The notes beneath the pieces are model-generated. The model was not told where the DNA came from and did not search any database. It was given only the letters and a program-made list of their open reading frames with translations. The position numbers and the translations under genes are program-made. Shown here piece by piece: positions 27,257 through 35,147 of a stretch of DNA of 43,779 nucleotides. Positions within the stretch are counted from its first letter, which is position 1. Each line of letters opens with the position of its first letter. The DNA is from Caulobacteraceae bacterium (lineage in GTDB: Bacteria > Pseudomonadota > Alphaproteobacteria > Caulobacterales > Caulobacteraceae), in the NCBI GenBank assembly GCA_019748095.1, contig JAIEQA010000044.1, forward strand, positions 1 through 43,779, in the 5' to 3' direction.

Positions 27257-27907
27257 ATGCCTGAAGTCATCCTGCCCGGCGCCTCCGGCCGCATCGAGGG
27301 CCGCTACTCCCCCGGCAAGCGCGCCAATGCCCCGATCGCCCTGATCCTGCACCCCCACCCCAAGGCGGGCGGGCATATGAACAATCCGGTCGCCGTGACC
27401 CTGCACCAGCTGTTCCAGCAGCGCGGTTTTGCCACCCTGCGCTACAACTCGCGCGGCGTCGGCAAGTCGCAGGGCGAGTTCGACTCAGGGATCGGCGAGC
27501 TGGCCGATGCGGCCACGGCGCTGGACTGGCTACAGTCCAACAACCCGGCGGCGACACAGACCTGGGTCGGCGGCTATCAGTTCGGGGCCTATATCGGCAT
27601 GCAACTGCTGATGCGCCGGCCCGAAACGGACGGCTTCATCTCGATCTCACCGCCGTCCAACATGTACGACTTCAGCTTCCTGGCCCCCTGCCCGGCCTCC
27701 GGCCTGTTCCTGCACGGCACGGCCGACACCGTGGTGCCGCCGGTCGAGGTCGAACGCGTGGTCAACAAGCTGCGCACCCAGAAGGGCATCATCATCGACT
27801 ATGAGCTGGAAGAGGGTGCCAGCCACTTCTGGCAGGACCATATCGACGCTGTGGACCGGCGCGTAGGTCTGTATCTGGACAAGCGGCTGGAAGAGAAACC
27901 GGCCTGA
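27257..27907 (+). CDS. Alpha/beta-hydrolase-fold protein without nucleophile Ser
   Basis: A 216-residue protein of the COG2945-type alpha/beta-hydrolase fold. It has the oxyanion-like HPHPKAGG (about 29-36), the RGVGKSQG motif, the acid region HGTADTVVPPVEVE and a late His in GASHFWQDH. The nucleophile elbow, normally G-x-S-x-G, reads GYQFGA here, with Gln (CAG at 27578-27580) in place of Ser. It therefore may not be a conventional serine hydrolase. ATG 27257 gives the conserved family N terminus MPEVILPGASGRIEG; upstream in-frame starts would run into the iscR promoter region. It is divergent from iscR and the suf operon. Confidence 0.85.
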   Translation: MPEVILPGASGRIEGRYSPGKRANAPIALILHPHPKAGGHMNNPVAVTLHQLFQQRGFATLRYNSRGVGKSQGEFDSGIGELADAATALDWLQSNNPAATQTWVGGYQFGAYIGMQLLMRRPETDGFISISPPSNMYDFSFLAPCPASGLFLHGTADTVVPPVEVERVVNKLRTQKGIIIDYELEEGASHFWQDHIDAVDRRVGLYLDKRLEEKPA

Positions 27908-27989
27908 GGGGCACCTGACGGTGTCTGACGGCACCTTCTGATTTCTGCCGCACCCACTATCCTGCCCCGACTCAGGTGGGGACATAGAT

Positions 27990-28802
27990 ATGATCGGCAG
28001 ATCCTTTTTGGCGGCGCTTGCACTCGCGGGCGCGGCATCGGCCGCGACCGCACAGCAGACCGGCGAACGCCCCTTCTGCGCCGACCGCCCCGGCAAGGGG
28101 ACGCCCACCTGCATTCTGGACGTCGGTCGCTGGCAGGCCGAGGTCGGCCTCGTTGACGGCGCGCGCCAATCGGACGCCGGGAGCCGGCTCGAGAGCGAGG
28201 CCTGGGGCGACCTGTTCCTCCGCTACGGCCTGACGCCCCTGACCGAACTCCAGTTCGGGCTGACGACATGGACCCGTGAAGCGGTCACGGACAAGACGAC
28301 CGGGAACAGGGACGTCGTCGATGGTGTCAGCGATCTCCAGATCGGCTTTCGTCACTCCCTCGCGAACCCGGACGGCTCCGGCGTCTCCATCGCCCTGGCC
28401 GGTTTCATTACGGCCCCGACGGGCTCACGCGACCTTCGCGCCGACGGATTCGAGGGCGGCGTTGTAGTGCCGATCTCCCTGCCGTTGAACGACGACTGGG
28501 GCCTGTCCCTGTCACCCGGGGTCGACATCGTGGCCGACAGTGACGGCGACGGGCGCCATGCCGCATACACCATGGTCGCCGGCATCGGTCGGGGCTTCGG
28601 TCCATGGGCCCTGGGGGCCGAGATCTGGATCAGCCGGGACGATGACCCGATCGAACCGACGACACAGTCGACCTTCGACCTGACCGCAGTCTGGAGCCCG
28701 CCCGCCATGCCCGACGCCCAGCTGGATTTCGGCCTCAACTTCGGCCTCAACGATGACAGCCCGGACGTGGAGTTTGGCGTGGGCGTCGCGCGGCGATTCT
28801 AG
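27990..28802 (+). CDS. Outer membrane protein, MetA-phenol-degradation-like family
   Basis: A 270-residue exported protein. It has a signal peptide (about 1-21, cut after ATA/QQ) and a mature part of alternating amphipathic strands (ELQFGLTTWTREAV, SDLQIGFRHSLAN, ALAGFITAPTGSRDL, AQLDFGLNFGLND, EFGVGVARRF). It ends in Phe, the usual C-terminal signal for outer-membrane beta-barrels. The strand pattern with WTRE and FITAPTGSR fits the putative MetA-pathway outer-membrane transporter family (PF13557). Substrate is unknown. The gene lies 82 bp after the hydrolase gene. Confidence 0.75.
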   Translation: MIGRSFLAALALAGAASAATAQQTGERPFCADRPGKGTPTCILDVGRWQAEVGLVDGARQSDAGSRLESEAWGDLFLRYGLTPLTELQFGLTTWTREAVTDKTTGNRDVVDGVSDLQIGFRHSLANPDGSGVSIALAGFITAPTGSRDLRADGFEGGVVVPISLPLNDDWGLSLSPGVDIVADSDGDGRHAAYTMVAGIGRGFGPWALGAEIWISRDDDPIEPTTQSTFDLTAVWSPPAMPDAQLDFGLNFGLNDDSPDVEFGVGVARRF

Positions 28803-28933
28803 GCCCAGCCTGCGGCCACTTCCCACCGGGACAGACTGACCCACGACCGATTCTGACGTATCGACCTGCGACACTGTCCGACGCCGGTCTTTGACAGTCG
28901 AATCCCGCAACCTCCGTCACACCAGGACGATGC

Positions 28934-29011
28934 GGACTCAACGGACTCTGTTTTTCGTCCACATCACCGATCATCGGGACCCAGTGGACTCAGTGGACCC
29001 TGTTTTTTTCG
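28934..29011. repeat. Tandem imperfect repeat with T runs and GANTC sites
   Basis: Copy 1 (28934-28957) and copy 2 (28986-29011) share GGACTCA, then GGAC(T/C)CTG and a run of 5 or 7 T followed by CG. Three GACTC (GANTC) sites lie within the two copies (28935, 28944 and 28987). The T runs would suit a terminator for the plus-strand gene, but the hairpin before them is weak. The repeat fills the gap between convergent genes. Confidence 0.55.
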
Positions 29012-29030
29012 CCCCGATCGGCCCGCCGGG

Positions 29031-30233
29031 TCAGCGGTAGATCAGGAACGGCTCACGCGCATCAACCCACGCCCGTTCATCCGGCAAGGTGATCCCGTCC
29101 AGATCGTCCGCGGTCGCCCCGGCAGCGTCGACCCACTCCCGCAGCCCCGGCCCGCCGTTGATGACGTCGATCGGCAGTTTCCCGAACGCATATTCATACG
29201 GGAAGTCCCGCCATAGGTCGTATTCCGGATACAGCCGCCGGATCGCCTTGAAGCCCAACGCCTGGACCCGCCACGGTCGGAAGGCGGCGTGGTCATAGTG
29301 CGGGCCCTCGACGTGGATCTGGACGCCGGAACACAGCCGGCCGACGTGTTTGTGGAAGGTCGGTTCGAACCACATGTCGCGCAGCACACAACCCTTCACC
29401 CATCCCGGAGCTAAGGCCTTCATCTCCGCGATCACAGCCCGGGCGTCGATGTCCGGGGCCCCGAACAGCTCCAGCGGACGGGTGGTGCCCCGGCCCTCCG
29501 ACAGCGTGGCCCCCTCGACCATGACGGTGCCGGGATAGGCCCGCGCCATCGACAGGTTCGGCGCATTGGGGCTGGGGTTGATCCAGGCCCGCTCCCCCAG
29601 TGGCCAGCCGAAGCCGGGGCCCGCGTCGGGGTGATAGCCCTGCATCTCGATGACCCGATAGGCCACGTCCAGTTTGAAGTGGTCGATGAACCAGTGGCCC
29701 AGTTCGCCCAGCGTCATCCCGTGGCGCATCGGCATGGGCCCAGCCCCGACAAAACTCTCCCAGCCGGGCCGCAGGGTAAGCCCCTCGACCGGCCGCCCGG
29801 CGGGATTGGGGCGGTCCAGAACCCAGACCTCCTTGCCGTGCTCGGCCGCCGCCTCCAGCACGTACAGCAGGGTGGTGATAAAGGTGTAGATGCGGCAGCC
29901 CAGATCCTGCAGGTCGATCAGCACGACATCGAAGGTGCTCATCATCTGCCCGGTCGGGCGACGCACCTCGCCATACAGGCTGAACACGGGAAAGCCGTGG
30001 ACCGGATCGGTCTCGTCCGGGCTCTCCATCATATTGTCCTGCAGATCCCCCTTCATCCCGTGCTGGGGCCCGAAAGCGGCGGAGATGCTCACGCCCGCCG
30101 CGATCAGGGCATCGATCGAATGGGTCAGGTCGGCCGTCACCGAGGCCGGATGGGCCACCAGCGCCACCCGACGCCCCTTCAGCCGGGCCAGAAGCTCCGG
30201 GTCGGACAGGAGGCGGTCGATGCCGAAGATCAT
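29031..30233 (-). CDS. namZ: DUF1343/NamZ-type exo-beta-N-acetylmuramidase
   Basis: A 400-residue protein of the DUF1343 family, which includes NamZ (GH171) exo-N-acetylmuramidase that removes terminal MurNAc from peptidoglycan fragments. It shows RVALVAHPASV, AFGPQHGMKGDLQ, SLYGEVRRPT, DLQDLGCRIYTFITTL, LDRPNP, HGMTLGELGHW and WINPSPNAPNL, typical family blocks. No signal peptide is visible, so cytosolic muropeptide recycling is more likely than wall digestion (inference). The gene starts with ATG at 30233, overlapping the DOMON-like stop by 4 nt. Confidence 0.88.
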   Translation of the reverse strand: MIFGIDRLLSDPELLARLKGRRVALVAHPASVTADLTHSIDALIAAGVSISAAFGPQHGMKGDLQDNMMESPDETDPVHGFPVFSLYGEVRRPTGQMMSTFDVVLIDLQDLGCRIYTFITTLLYVLEAAAEHGKEVWVLDRPNPAGRPVEGLTLRPGWESFVGAGPMPMRHGMTLGELGHWFIDHFKLDVAYRVIEMQGYHPDAGPGFGWPLGERAWINPSPNAPNLSMARAYPGTVMVEGATLSEGRGTTRPLELFGAPDIDARAVIAEMKALAPGWVKGCVLRDMWFEPTFHKHVGRLCSGVQIHVEGPHYDHAAFRPWRVQALGFKAIRRLYPEYDLWRDFPYEYAFGKLPIDVINGGPGLREWVDAAGATADDLDGITLPDERAWVDAREPFLIYR

Positions 30234-30736
30234 GGCAGGTCCAGAACGAAGGAATCGGGATGGTGGAAGTCAGGCTTATCGGACGGATGGACCAGGGCCC
30301 AGTAGCTGATCGCTCCATCCAGCCCCTCGATGACCGCCGCAAGGCTGACCGCTCCCGTGACCTCTGCGGGCAGGGCCAAATCGACTGTCATTGTGAAATG
30401 CCCGGGGGCAGCGCTTGTCATGATCAGGGGGGCAGACATGTCATGCCCGCGCATCCCCTTGCGATATTCGTCAAACCCATAGGCTGCCCACGCCCCCGAA
30501 GGCGACAGATTGTATTCGACATAGCCCCAGGACGTCTGCACGAACGCCTCGAGACAGGTCGTCCGCCAGAGGCCGTCGGTCCTCTGGCGGGAAGCAGGGA
30601 CGGGCCATCTCACGGCCTCGACTGGTCCGGCAAGCCCGTACTCGAGGCTCAATGCATGCCCCTTGCGGCGCACCTCCACATCCAGGGTTAGCCCCCCGTG
30701 GGACAAGGTCGGGTGCGGGACAAGGGGGAGACGCAT
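30230..30736 (-). CDS. DOMON-like domain-containing protein
   Basis: A 168-residue protein with a DOMON-like domain: LWRTTCLEAFVQTSWGYVEYNLSPSGAWAAYGFDEYRKGM and the C-terminal ISYWALVHPSDKPDFHHPDSF are typical. DOMON-like folds often bind sugars or haem, but the function here is unknown. No signal peptide is seen. I chose ATG 30736 (MRLPLVPHP); a TTG at 30760 would add eight residues. It lies directly upstream of namZ with a 4-nt overlap, so the two are coupled. Confidence 0.82.
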   Translation of the reverse strand: MRLPLVPHPTLSHGGLTLDVEVRRKGHALSLEYGLAGPVEAVRWPVPASRQRTDGLWRTTCLEAFVQTSWGYVEYNLSPSGAWAAYGFDEYRKGMRGHDMSAPLIMTSAAPGHFTMTVDLALPAEVTGAVSLAAVIEGLDGAISYWALVHPSDKPDFHHPDSFVLDLP

Positions 30737-30928
30737 GTGCACTTCGTATCGGACGCGCAACGGGGGTCAACGGCTGCATGTCACGCTTGGGGGGTGCAGA
30801 AGCGCGGCAAGGTCACGATCCGGCAGACCGGCATGACTGTTGTGGCCACAACGGACAGGCCGATTCACGGTCTTGCAGGCAAAGACAGAACGTTTGAAGA
30901 TCACGGCAAAACTGGAGCGTGCGGGCCC

Positions 30929-31306
30929 GTGCTGAAGTGGTTTCTTGTCCTGTCCATCATCCTGACCATGCCGGGCCCGGCACTCGCCCAGGCTGACGTG
31001 ATGACTGTTGGACAGTTTGTTGAAATCGCTAGCTCCACCCCACGGAACCCGCTCTCGCTGATGCGTCCGTCAGTCCGCAGGGCGTGGCGCACCATGGAGG
31101 GTTCTATCAATGCCGCGCGGACAGAAGAAGCACAGGCAAGGGCATCGGGTCGAACGCCGCCTTTCTGTATCCCCGGGACGACAAACATATCGCCGGACGA
31201 TTTCATCGCCCGCATGCGCATGATCCCGACCGCCCAGCGAAGCCAGTCCGTGAATCAGGCCGTGCGCGCATGGATGGTCGAGCGCTTCCCTTGCCGTTCC
31301 GCATAA
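30929..31306 (+). CDS. Rap1a/Tai-like secreted protein
   Basis: A 125-residue exported protein. From GTG 30929 it has a signal peptide (VLKWFLVLSIILTMPGPALA, cut after ALA), with TGGAG about 10 nt upstream as a ribosome binding site. The mature part is helical and ends RTPPFCIPGTTNISPDDFIARMRMIP...AVRAWMVERFPC. This Cys-Pro helix followed by a late PC resembles the Rap1a/Tai immunity family, whose founding members protect against type VI secretion amidases. No T6SS gene is present, so role and family are tentative. Confidence 0.6.
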   Translation: MLKWFLVLSIILTMPGPALAQADVMTVGQFVEIASSTPRNPLSLMRPSVRRAWRTMEGSINAARTEEAQARASGRTPPFCIPGTTNISPDDFIARMRMIPTAQRSQSVNQAVRAWMVERFPCRSA

Positions 31307-31328
31307 ACCCTTCCTGAAAGGCCGAGAA

Positions 31329-31344
31329 AGCGAAGATCTTCGCT
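31329..31344. promoter_or_regulatory. Perfect 16-bp palindrome ahead of tyrS
   Basis: AGCGAAGA-TCTTCGCT is fully symmetric and sits 22 bp after the Rap1a-like gene stop and 121 bp before tyrS. It could be an operator or a weak terminator; there is no U tract. No known binder is assigned. Confidence 0.35.
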
Positions 31345-31465
31345 CTATCGCCACCCGGCCCTTCCCAGGGACCGCTATGCCGGACGACTGCGCAAAGGGC
31401 TGCCTGACAGGGCTGCATCACAGGGGGAAGACGACCACCAGCAACCCTGCTAACGGAGCCCGGCC

Positions 31466-32722
31466 ATGACCGATCAGACTTTCAGCTCCGACTTCCTGCG
31501 CACGCTTGAAGCGCGCGGCTATATCCATCAGGTGACCCATCCGGCCGAGCTGGACACGGCGGCCAGGGCCGGGATCGTGGCCGGCTACATCGGTTTCGAC
31601 GCCACGGCCCCCAGCCTGCATGTCGGCAGCCTGATCCAGATCATGATGCTGCGCCGGCTGCAGCAGGCGGGCCACCGGCCGGTCGTCATCATGGGCGGCG
31701 GCACCACCAAGGTTGGCGATCCGACCGGCAAGGACGCCTCGCGCCCGCATCTGACCGACGAGACGATCGCCGCCAACATCGCCTCGATCCGGACGGTCTT
31801 CGAGAAATTCCTGACCTTTGGCGACGGTCCGACCGACGCCATCATGATCGACAACGATGAATGGCTGTCGAAATACGGCTACATCCAGTTCCTGCGCGAC
31901 TTCGGCACCCATTTCACCGTCAACCGGATGCTGGCCTTCGACTCGGTCAAGCTGCGGCTGGAACGCGAACAGCCGATGACCTTCCTCGAGTTCAACTACA
32001 TGCTGATGCAGTCGGTGGACTTCCTGGAGCTGAACCGCCGCCACAATGTCACCCTGCAGATGGGCGGCTCGGACCAGTGGGGCAATATCGTCTCGGGCGT
32101 CGATCTGGTGCGCCGGGTCGACCAGAAGGCCGCCTTCGGCCTGACCACCCCCCTGCTGACCACCGCCTCGGGCGGCAAGATGGGCAAGACGGCGCAAGGG
32201 GCCGTCTGGCTGAACGCCGAACAGCTGAGCCCTTATGACTACTGGCAGTTCTGGCGCAATGCCGAGGACGCCGACGTCGGCAAGTTCATGAAACTGTTCA
32301 CCGACCTGCCACTGGACCGGATCGCTGCGTTCGAGGCCCTGCAGGGCGCGGAGATCAACGAGGCCAAGAAGGCGCTGGCCGACGCGGCGACGACGATGCT
32401 GCACGGGGCGGAGGCCGCCGCCGCCGCCCGCGCCGCCGCCGAAGGCGCGTTCGAACAGGGCACCCTGTCCGCCGACCTGCCGACCGTCGAACTGCCCGCA
32501 TCGGAGGTGATCGGGGCCATGCTGGCGGCTGTCGCCACCCGCGCCGGCCTGACCGCCTCCAACGGCGAGGCCCGGCGCCTCGCCCAGGGTGGGGGCCTGC
32601 GACTGAATGACGAGGCGATCCCGGACGGGGGCCGGCTTATCGAGGCCGCAGACATCAATGCTGATGGCGTCCTGAAACTGGCGGCGGGCAAGAAGAAAAT
32701 CATGCTCGTCCGCCCCGTCTGA
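31466..32722 (+). CDS. tyrS: Tyrosine--tRNA ligase
   Basis: A 418-residue class I aminoacyl-tRNA synthetase that charges tRNA-Tyr. The HIGH-type motif is in [14 protein letters not shown] (about 42-55) and the KMSKS-type loop is [10 protein letters not shown] (about 235). [17 protein letters not shown] and GGSDQWGNI mark the tyrosine site. The C terminus has an S4 RNA-binding domain ([12 protein letters not shown]...). Length and motifs fit the TyrZ/TyrS proteobacterial subtype with the longer form. It is followed 13 bp later by bcp. Confidence 0.96.
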   Translation: MTDQTFSSDFLRTLEARGYIHQVTHPAELDTAARAGIVAGYIGFDATAPSLHVGSLIQIMMLRRLQQAGHRPVVIMGGGTTKVGDPTGKDASRPHLTDETIAANIASIRTVFEKFLTFGDGPTDAIMIDNDEWLSKYGYIQFLRDFGTHFTVNRMLAFDSVKLRLEREQPMTFLEFNYMLMQSVDFLELNRRHNVTLQMGGSDQWGNIVSGVDLVRRVDQKAAFGLTTPLLTTASGGKMGKTAQGAVWLNAEQLSPYDYWQFWRNAEDADVGKFMKLFTDLPLDRIAAFEALQGAEINEAKKALADAATTMLHGAEAAAAARAAAEGAFEQGTLSADLPTVELPASEVIGAMLAAVATRAGLTASNGEARRLAQGGGLRLNDEAIPDGGRLIEAADINADGVLKLAAGKKKIMLVRPV

Positions 32723-32735
32723 CTGGAGAGATGCG

Positions 32736-33191
32736 ATGACCGAGATCGTTGAAGGCGCAAAGGCCCCCACGTTCGACATGCCCGCCGATGGCGGCGGTCG
32801 CGCGACCCTGTCCGGGCCCACGGTGCTGTATTTCTACCCCAAGGCCGACACGCCGGGCTGCACCAATGAGGCGAAGGACTTTTCCGAGCACGCCGAGGCC
32901 TTCGCCGCCGCCGGGGTCACGGTCATCGGCGTCTCGAAGGACGCGGTGAAGAAGCTGGAGAAGTTCAAGGCCAAATACGACCTCAAGGTCACCCTGGCCT
33001 CCGACGAGGATACCGGCGTCACCGAGGCCTTCGGCGTCTGGGTCGAGAAGAGCATGTACGGCAAGACCTATATGGGGATAGAGCGCGCGACCTTCCTGAT
33101 CGACGGATCCGGCACGGTCCGCCGTGTCTGGCGCAAGGTTTCGGTCAAGGGCCATGCCGAAGCCGTTCTCGCAGCCGCGAAAGAGCTTTGA
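32736..33191 (+). CDS. bcp: Thioredoxin-dependent peroxiredoxin, Bcp/PrxQ family
   Basis: A 151-residue Bcp-type peroxiredoxin that reduces hydrogen and organic peroxides. The peroxidatic Cys is C42 in YPKADTPGCTNEAKDF. The usual resolving Cys five residues on is Lys47, and C42 is the only cysteine, so this is a one-Cys form that needs an outside thiol reductant. GVSKDAVKKLEKF and ERATFLIDGSG are further family marks. It lies 13 bp after tyrS and is likely cotranscribed. Confidence 0.94.
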   Translation: MTEIVEGAKAPTFDMPADGGGRATLSGPTVLYFYPKADTPGCTNEAKDFSEHAEAFAAAGVTVIGVSKDAVKKLEKFKAKYDLKVTLASDEDTGVTEAFGVWVEKSMYGKTYMGIERATFLIDGSGTVRRVWRKVSVKGHAEAVLAAAKEL

Positions 33192-33313
33192 TCCGCCTTC
33201 GGATCTTCAATCCGTAGTCTTGAATCGGACCTGAACAGACCTGCCGGATACGCCTCTCAGGCGAAACAGCCCCAGATGTAGATTCGCATCGGCCCGGGGC
33301 GAGGGCAACGTGG

Positions 33314-33356
33314 TTAAGATTGCGTGAACGGTATTGCCGATCGGCAACGCTTCACG
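33314..33356 (+). promoter_or_regulatory. CtrA-like site and nested palindrome upstream of the M23 gene
   Basis: TTAA at 33314, 7 nt, then TGAAC at 33325 resembles the CtrA consensus TTAA-N7-TTAAC with one mismatch. It overlaps an outer inverted repeat CGTGAA/TTCACG (33323-33356) that encloses a perfect 14-bp palindrome TTGCCGA-TCGGCAA (33334-33347). The M23 gene starts 32 bp later. Two GANTC sites (33223, 33280) lie upstream. Confidence 0.4.
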
Positions 33357-33388
33357 GATAAAGCCCCGGTACATGGGGGCGTGTTCAA

Positions 33389-34534
33389 ATGGTTGAAGAA
33401 CAGGGGCAGGTCAGACGCTCTTTGATCGACCGCTGGTTTCCGGAACGACATGTCTTTCTCCGGACCAATGGTGAGATCAAGGGCCATGTGCTCACCAGTG
33501 GCCGGCAGATGATGATGGCCGGGGCCGGCATCGCCGTCGCCGCCTGGACGCTGGTCGCCTCCGGCAGCTTCATCTTCGATCTCGCCGCCCGCAGCCGGGC
33601 AGACGACGAGATCGTCCGTGCCCGCGCCGCCTCCGAACGTCTGAACGCCGATCTGCAGGCCCGTCTGGAAACCGCCGTCGTCCGCATGTCCGCCACCACG
33701 GGCGGTCTCGACGAAATGGCCTCCATGGTCGAACGCCGCCACGCCGCCCTGACCGGGGTCATGACAATGTTCCGCGGCGTTGACGGGGCCGAGGCGGTCC
33801 TCGCCCCCCGTCCGCCACTCCCGGCTGCCCAGACCGGTCCTGTCCAACGGATCGTCGCGGTGCGGATGGATCAGGAACGCCTGATCGAGCGCGCCGGCGA
33901 TTTCGCCCAGACCCGCGCCGAACGCCTTCGTCTGGCCTTCCGGCTGGCCGGCCTGAACCCCGCAGCCTATGCGGCCAGCGGCTCGGCCCTCGGCGGACCG
34001 CTCGTCGAGGCTCGCGATCCCAAGGCCCTGGCCACCATTCTGGACGTGGACGAGCCCTTTGCCATCCGTATCCGCCACGCCGCAGACAACCTGTCGGAGA
34101 TGCGCGGCCTCGCCGACGCCGCCGAAGGCCTGCCCTTCCACCGCCCGACCCAGGCCCGGACCACCTCCGGCTTCGGAGTCCGGTTCGATCCGTTCAATGG
34201 ACGACCGGCCGTCCATCAGGGCCAGGACTTCGCTGCGCCGCTGAACACCGCGATCCATGCGACCGCGCCCGGGATCGTCTCCTTCGCCGGCGTGCGTTCA
34301 GGGTATGGCAACACCGTTGAGATAGATCATGGTCGCGGTTTCAAGACCCGCTTCGCCCATCTGAACACCATGGCCGTCCAGCCCGGACAGCGCGTCGCGC
34401 TGGGCCAGCGTATAGGCGGTATGGGAACCACAGGACGCTCGACCGGCGTTCACCTGCACTATGAAGTGTGGATGGACGGACGCCCGCAGAACCCAGCCCG
34501 CTTCATCCGTGCAGGAGAACAAATTGTTCAATAA
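33389..34534 (+). CDS. M23 family membrane-anchored metallopeptidase (LmdC-like)
   Basis: A 381-residue cell-wall endopeptidase. A cytosolic N terminus (1-40) precedes one transmembrane helix (about 41-63), a long helical and coiled-coil periplasmic stretch (about 70-150) and a C-terminal LytM/M23 domain. Zn ligands are H276 and D280 in HQGQDFAAP and H357 in H355-L-H357; YGNTVEIDHG and FAHL complete the domain. Its stop overlaps the bactofilin gene by 11 nt. In related stalked and budding bacteria an M23 peptidase of this layout (LmdC) works with bactofilin BacA in shape control, and the same partnership is inferred here. Confidence 0.9.
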   Translation: MVEEQGQVRRSLIDRWFPERHVFLRTNGEIKGHVLTSGRQMMMAGAGIAVAAWTLVASGSFIFDLAARSRADDEIVRARAASERLNADLQARLETAVVRMSATTGGLDEMASMVERRHAALTGVMTMFRGVDGAEAVLAPRPPLPAAQTGPVQRIVAVRMDQERLIERAGDFAQTRAERLRLAFRLAGLNPAAYAASGSALGGPLVEARDPKALATILDVDEPFAIRIRHAADNLSEMRGLADAAEGLPFHRPTQARTTSGFGVRFDPFNGRPAVHQGQDFAAPLNTAIHATAPGIVSFAGVRSGYGNTVEIDHGRGFKTRFAHLNTMAVQPGQRVALGQRIGGMGTTGRSTGVHLHYEVWMDGRPQNPARFIRAGEQIVQ

Positions 34535-35102
34535 GCCGAAATCCCCCGCTCCCGAGCGGCCGTCGAACGCCCTGCCGATCCCGCCCCTGCCGGATCTGCC
34601 TTCACCCGGCCTGAACCGTGCGCCCGCACCGGCGCCGGCTGCAGCCCCCTCCCCGATCGTCTCCTCGCGCGGCCTCTCGACCCTGTCGTCGGACCTGCAG
34701 TTCGAAGGCAATATCTCGGGCTCGGGCGATCTTCAGATCGACGGTGCCATCAAGGGCGATGTTCGCGTGGGTCGCCTGATCGTGGGCGAGACCGGAGCGG
34801 TTGAGGGCAATGTGACCGCAGACTATCTCGAGGTGCGTGGCCGCATCGTTGGGGGTGTTTCGGGCAAACAGGTGAAACTGGTTTCGACCGCCTATGTCGA
34901 CGGCGACATCACGGCCGAACAGCTTTCCATCGACATCGGGGCTTATTTCCAGGGCCGCGTGCTGCAGAGCCGCCGCGAAGCCCCGGCTCCCATCGCACCC
35001 GCACCTCGCCCGGCCCCGCCGGTCGCCGAGATCGAGACCGCGCCAGCCGTGGCCGCCCCCGCCGAAGACAAGCCGCAGATCATCGACCTCAAGTCGGTTT
35101 AA
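34524..35102 (+). CDS. bacA: Bactofilin family protein
   Basis: A 192-residue bactofilin, a polymer-forming cytoskeletal protein that positions envelope enzymes. The central beta-helix domain (about residues 50-150) is LSSDLQFEGNISGSGDLQIDGAIKGDVRVGRLIVGETGAVEGNVTADYLEVRGRIVGGVSGKQVKL. It is flanked by Pro-rich disordered tails. I chose TTG at 34524 (MFNKPKSP), 7 nt after an AGGAG site, over GTG 34509. It is translated from within the end of the M23 gene, so coupled, and a strong terminator follows. Confidence 0.9.
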   Translation: MFNKPKSPAPERPSNALPIPPLPDLPSPGLNRAPAPAPAAAPSPIVSSRGLSTLSSDLQFEGNISGSGDLQIDGAIKGDVRVGRLIVGETGAVEGNVTADYLEVRGRIVGGVSGKQVKLVSTAYVDGDITAEQLSIDIGAYFQGRVLQSRREAPAPIAPAPRPAPPVAEIETAPAVAAPAEDKPQIIDLKSV

Positions 35103-35110
35103 GCCGATCG

Positions 35111-35140
35111 GTGTCCCATCCCCGTTCGGGGATGGGACAC
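35111..35140. terminator. Bidirectional terminator after bacA and prfB
   Basis: A perfect 13-bp stem GTGTCCCATCCCC/GGGGATGGGACAC with a GTTC loop starts 8 bp after the bactofilin stop and ends 8 bp before the prfB stop. T tracts are short, so it most likely works from both sides for these convergent genes. Confidence 0.75.
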
Positions 35141-35147
35141 GCTGCGG

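Noticed and set aside
27908..27989. Short GGTG/CACC stems between the hydrolase and outer-membrane genes
   Set aside because: The stems are four to five bp and overlapping; too weak to call a terminator.
33191..33206. GATCCG-CCTT-CGGATC hairpin at the bcp stop
   Set aside because: A 6-bp stem with no U tract; possible terminator but not strong enough to list.
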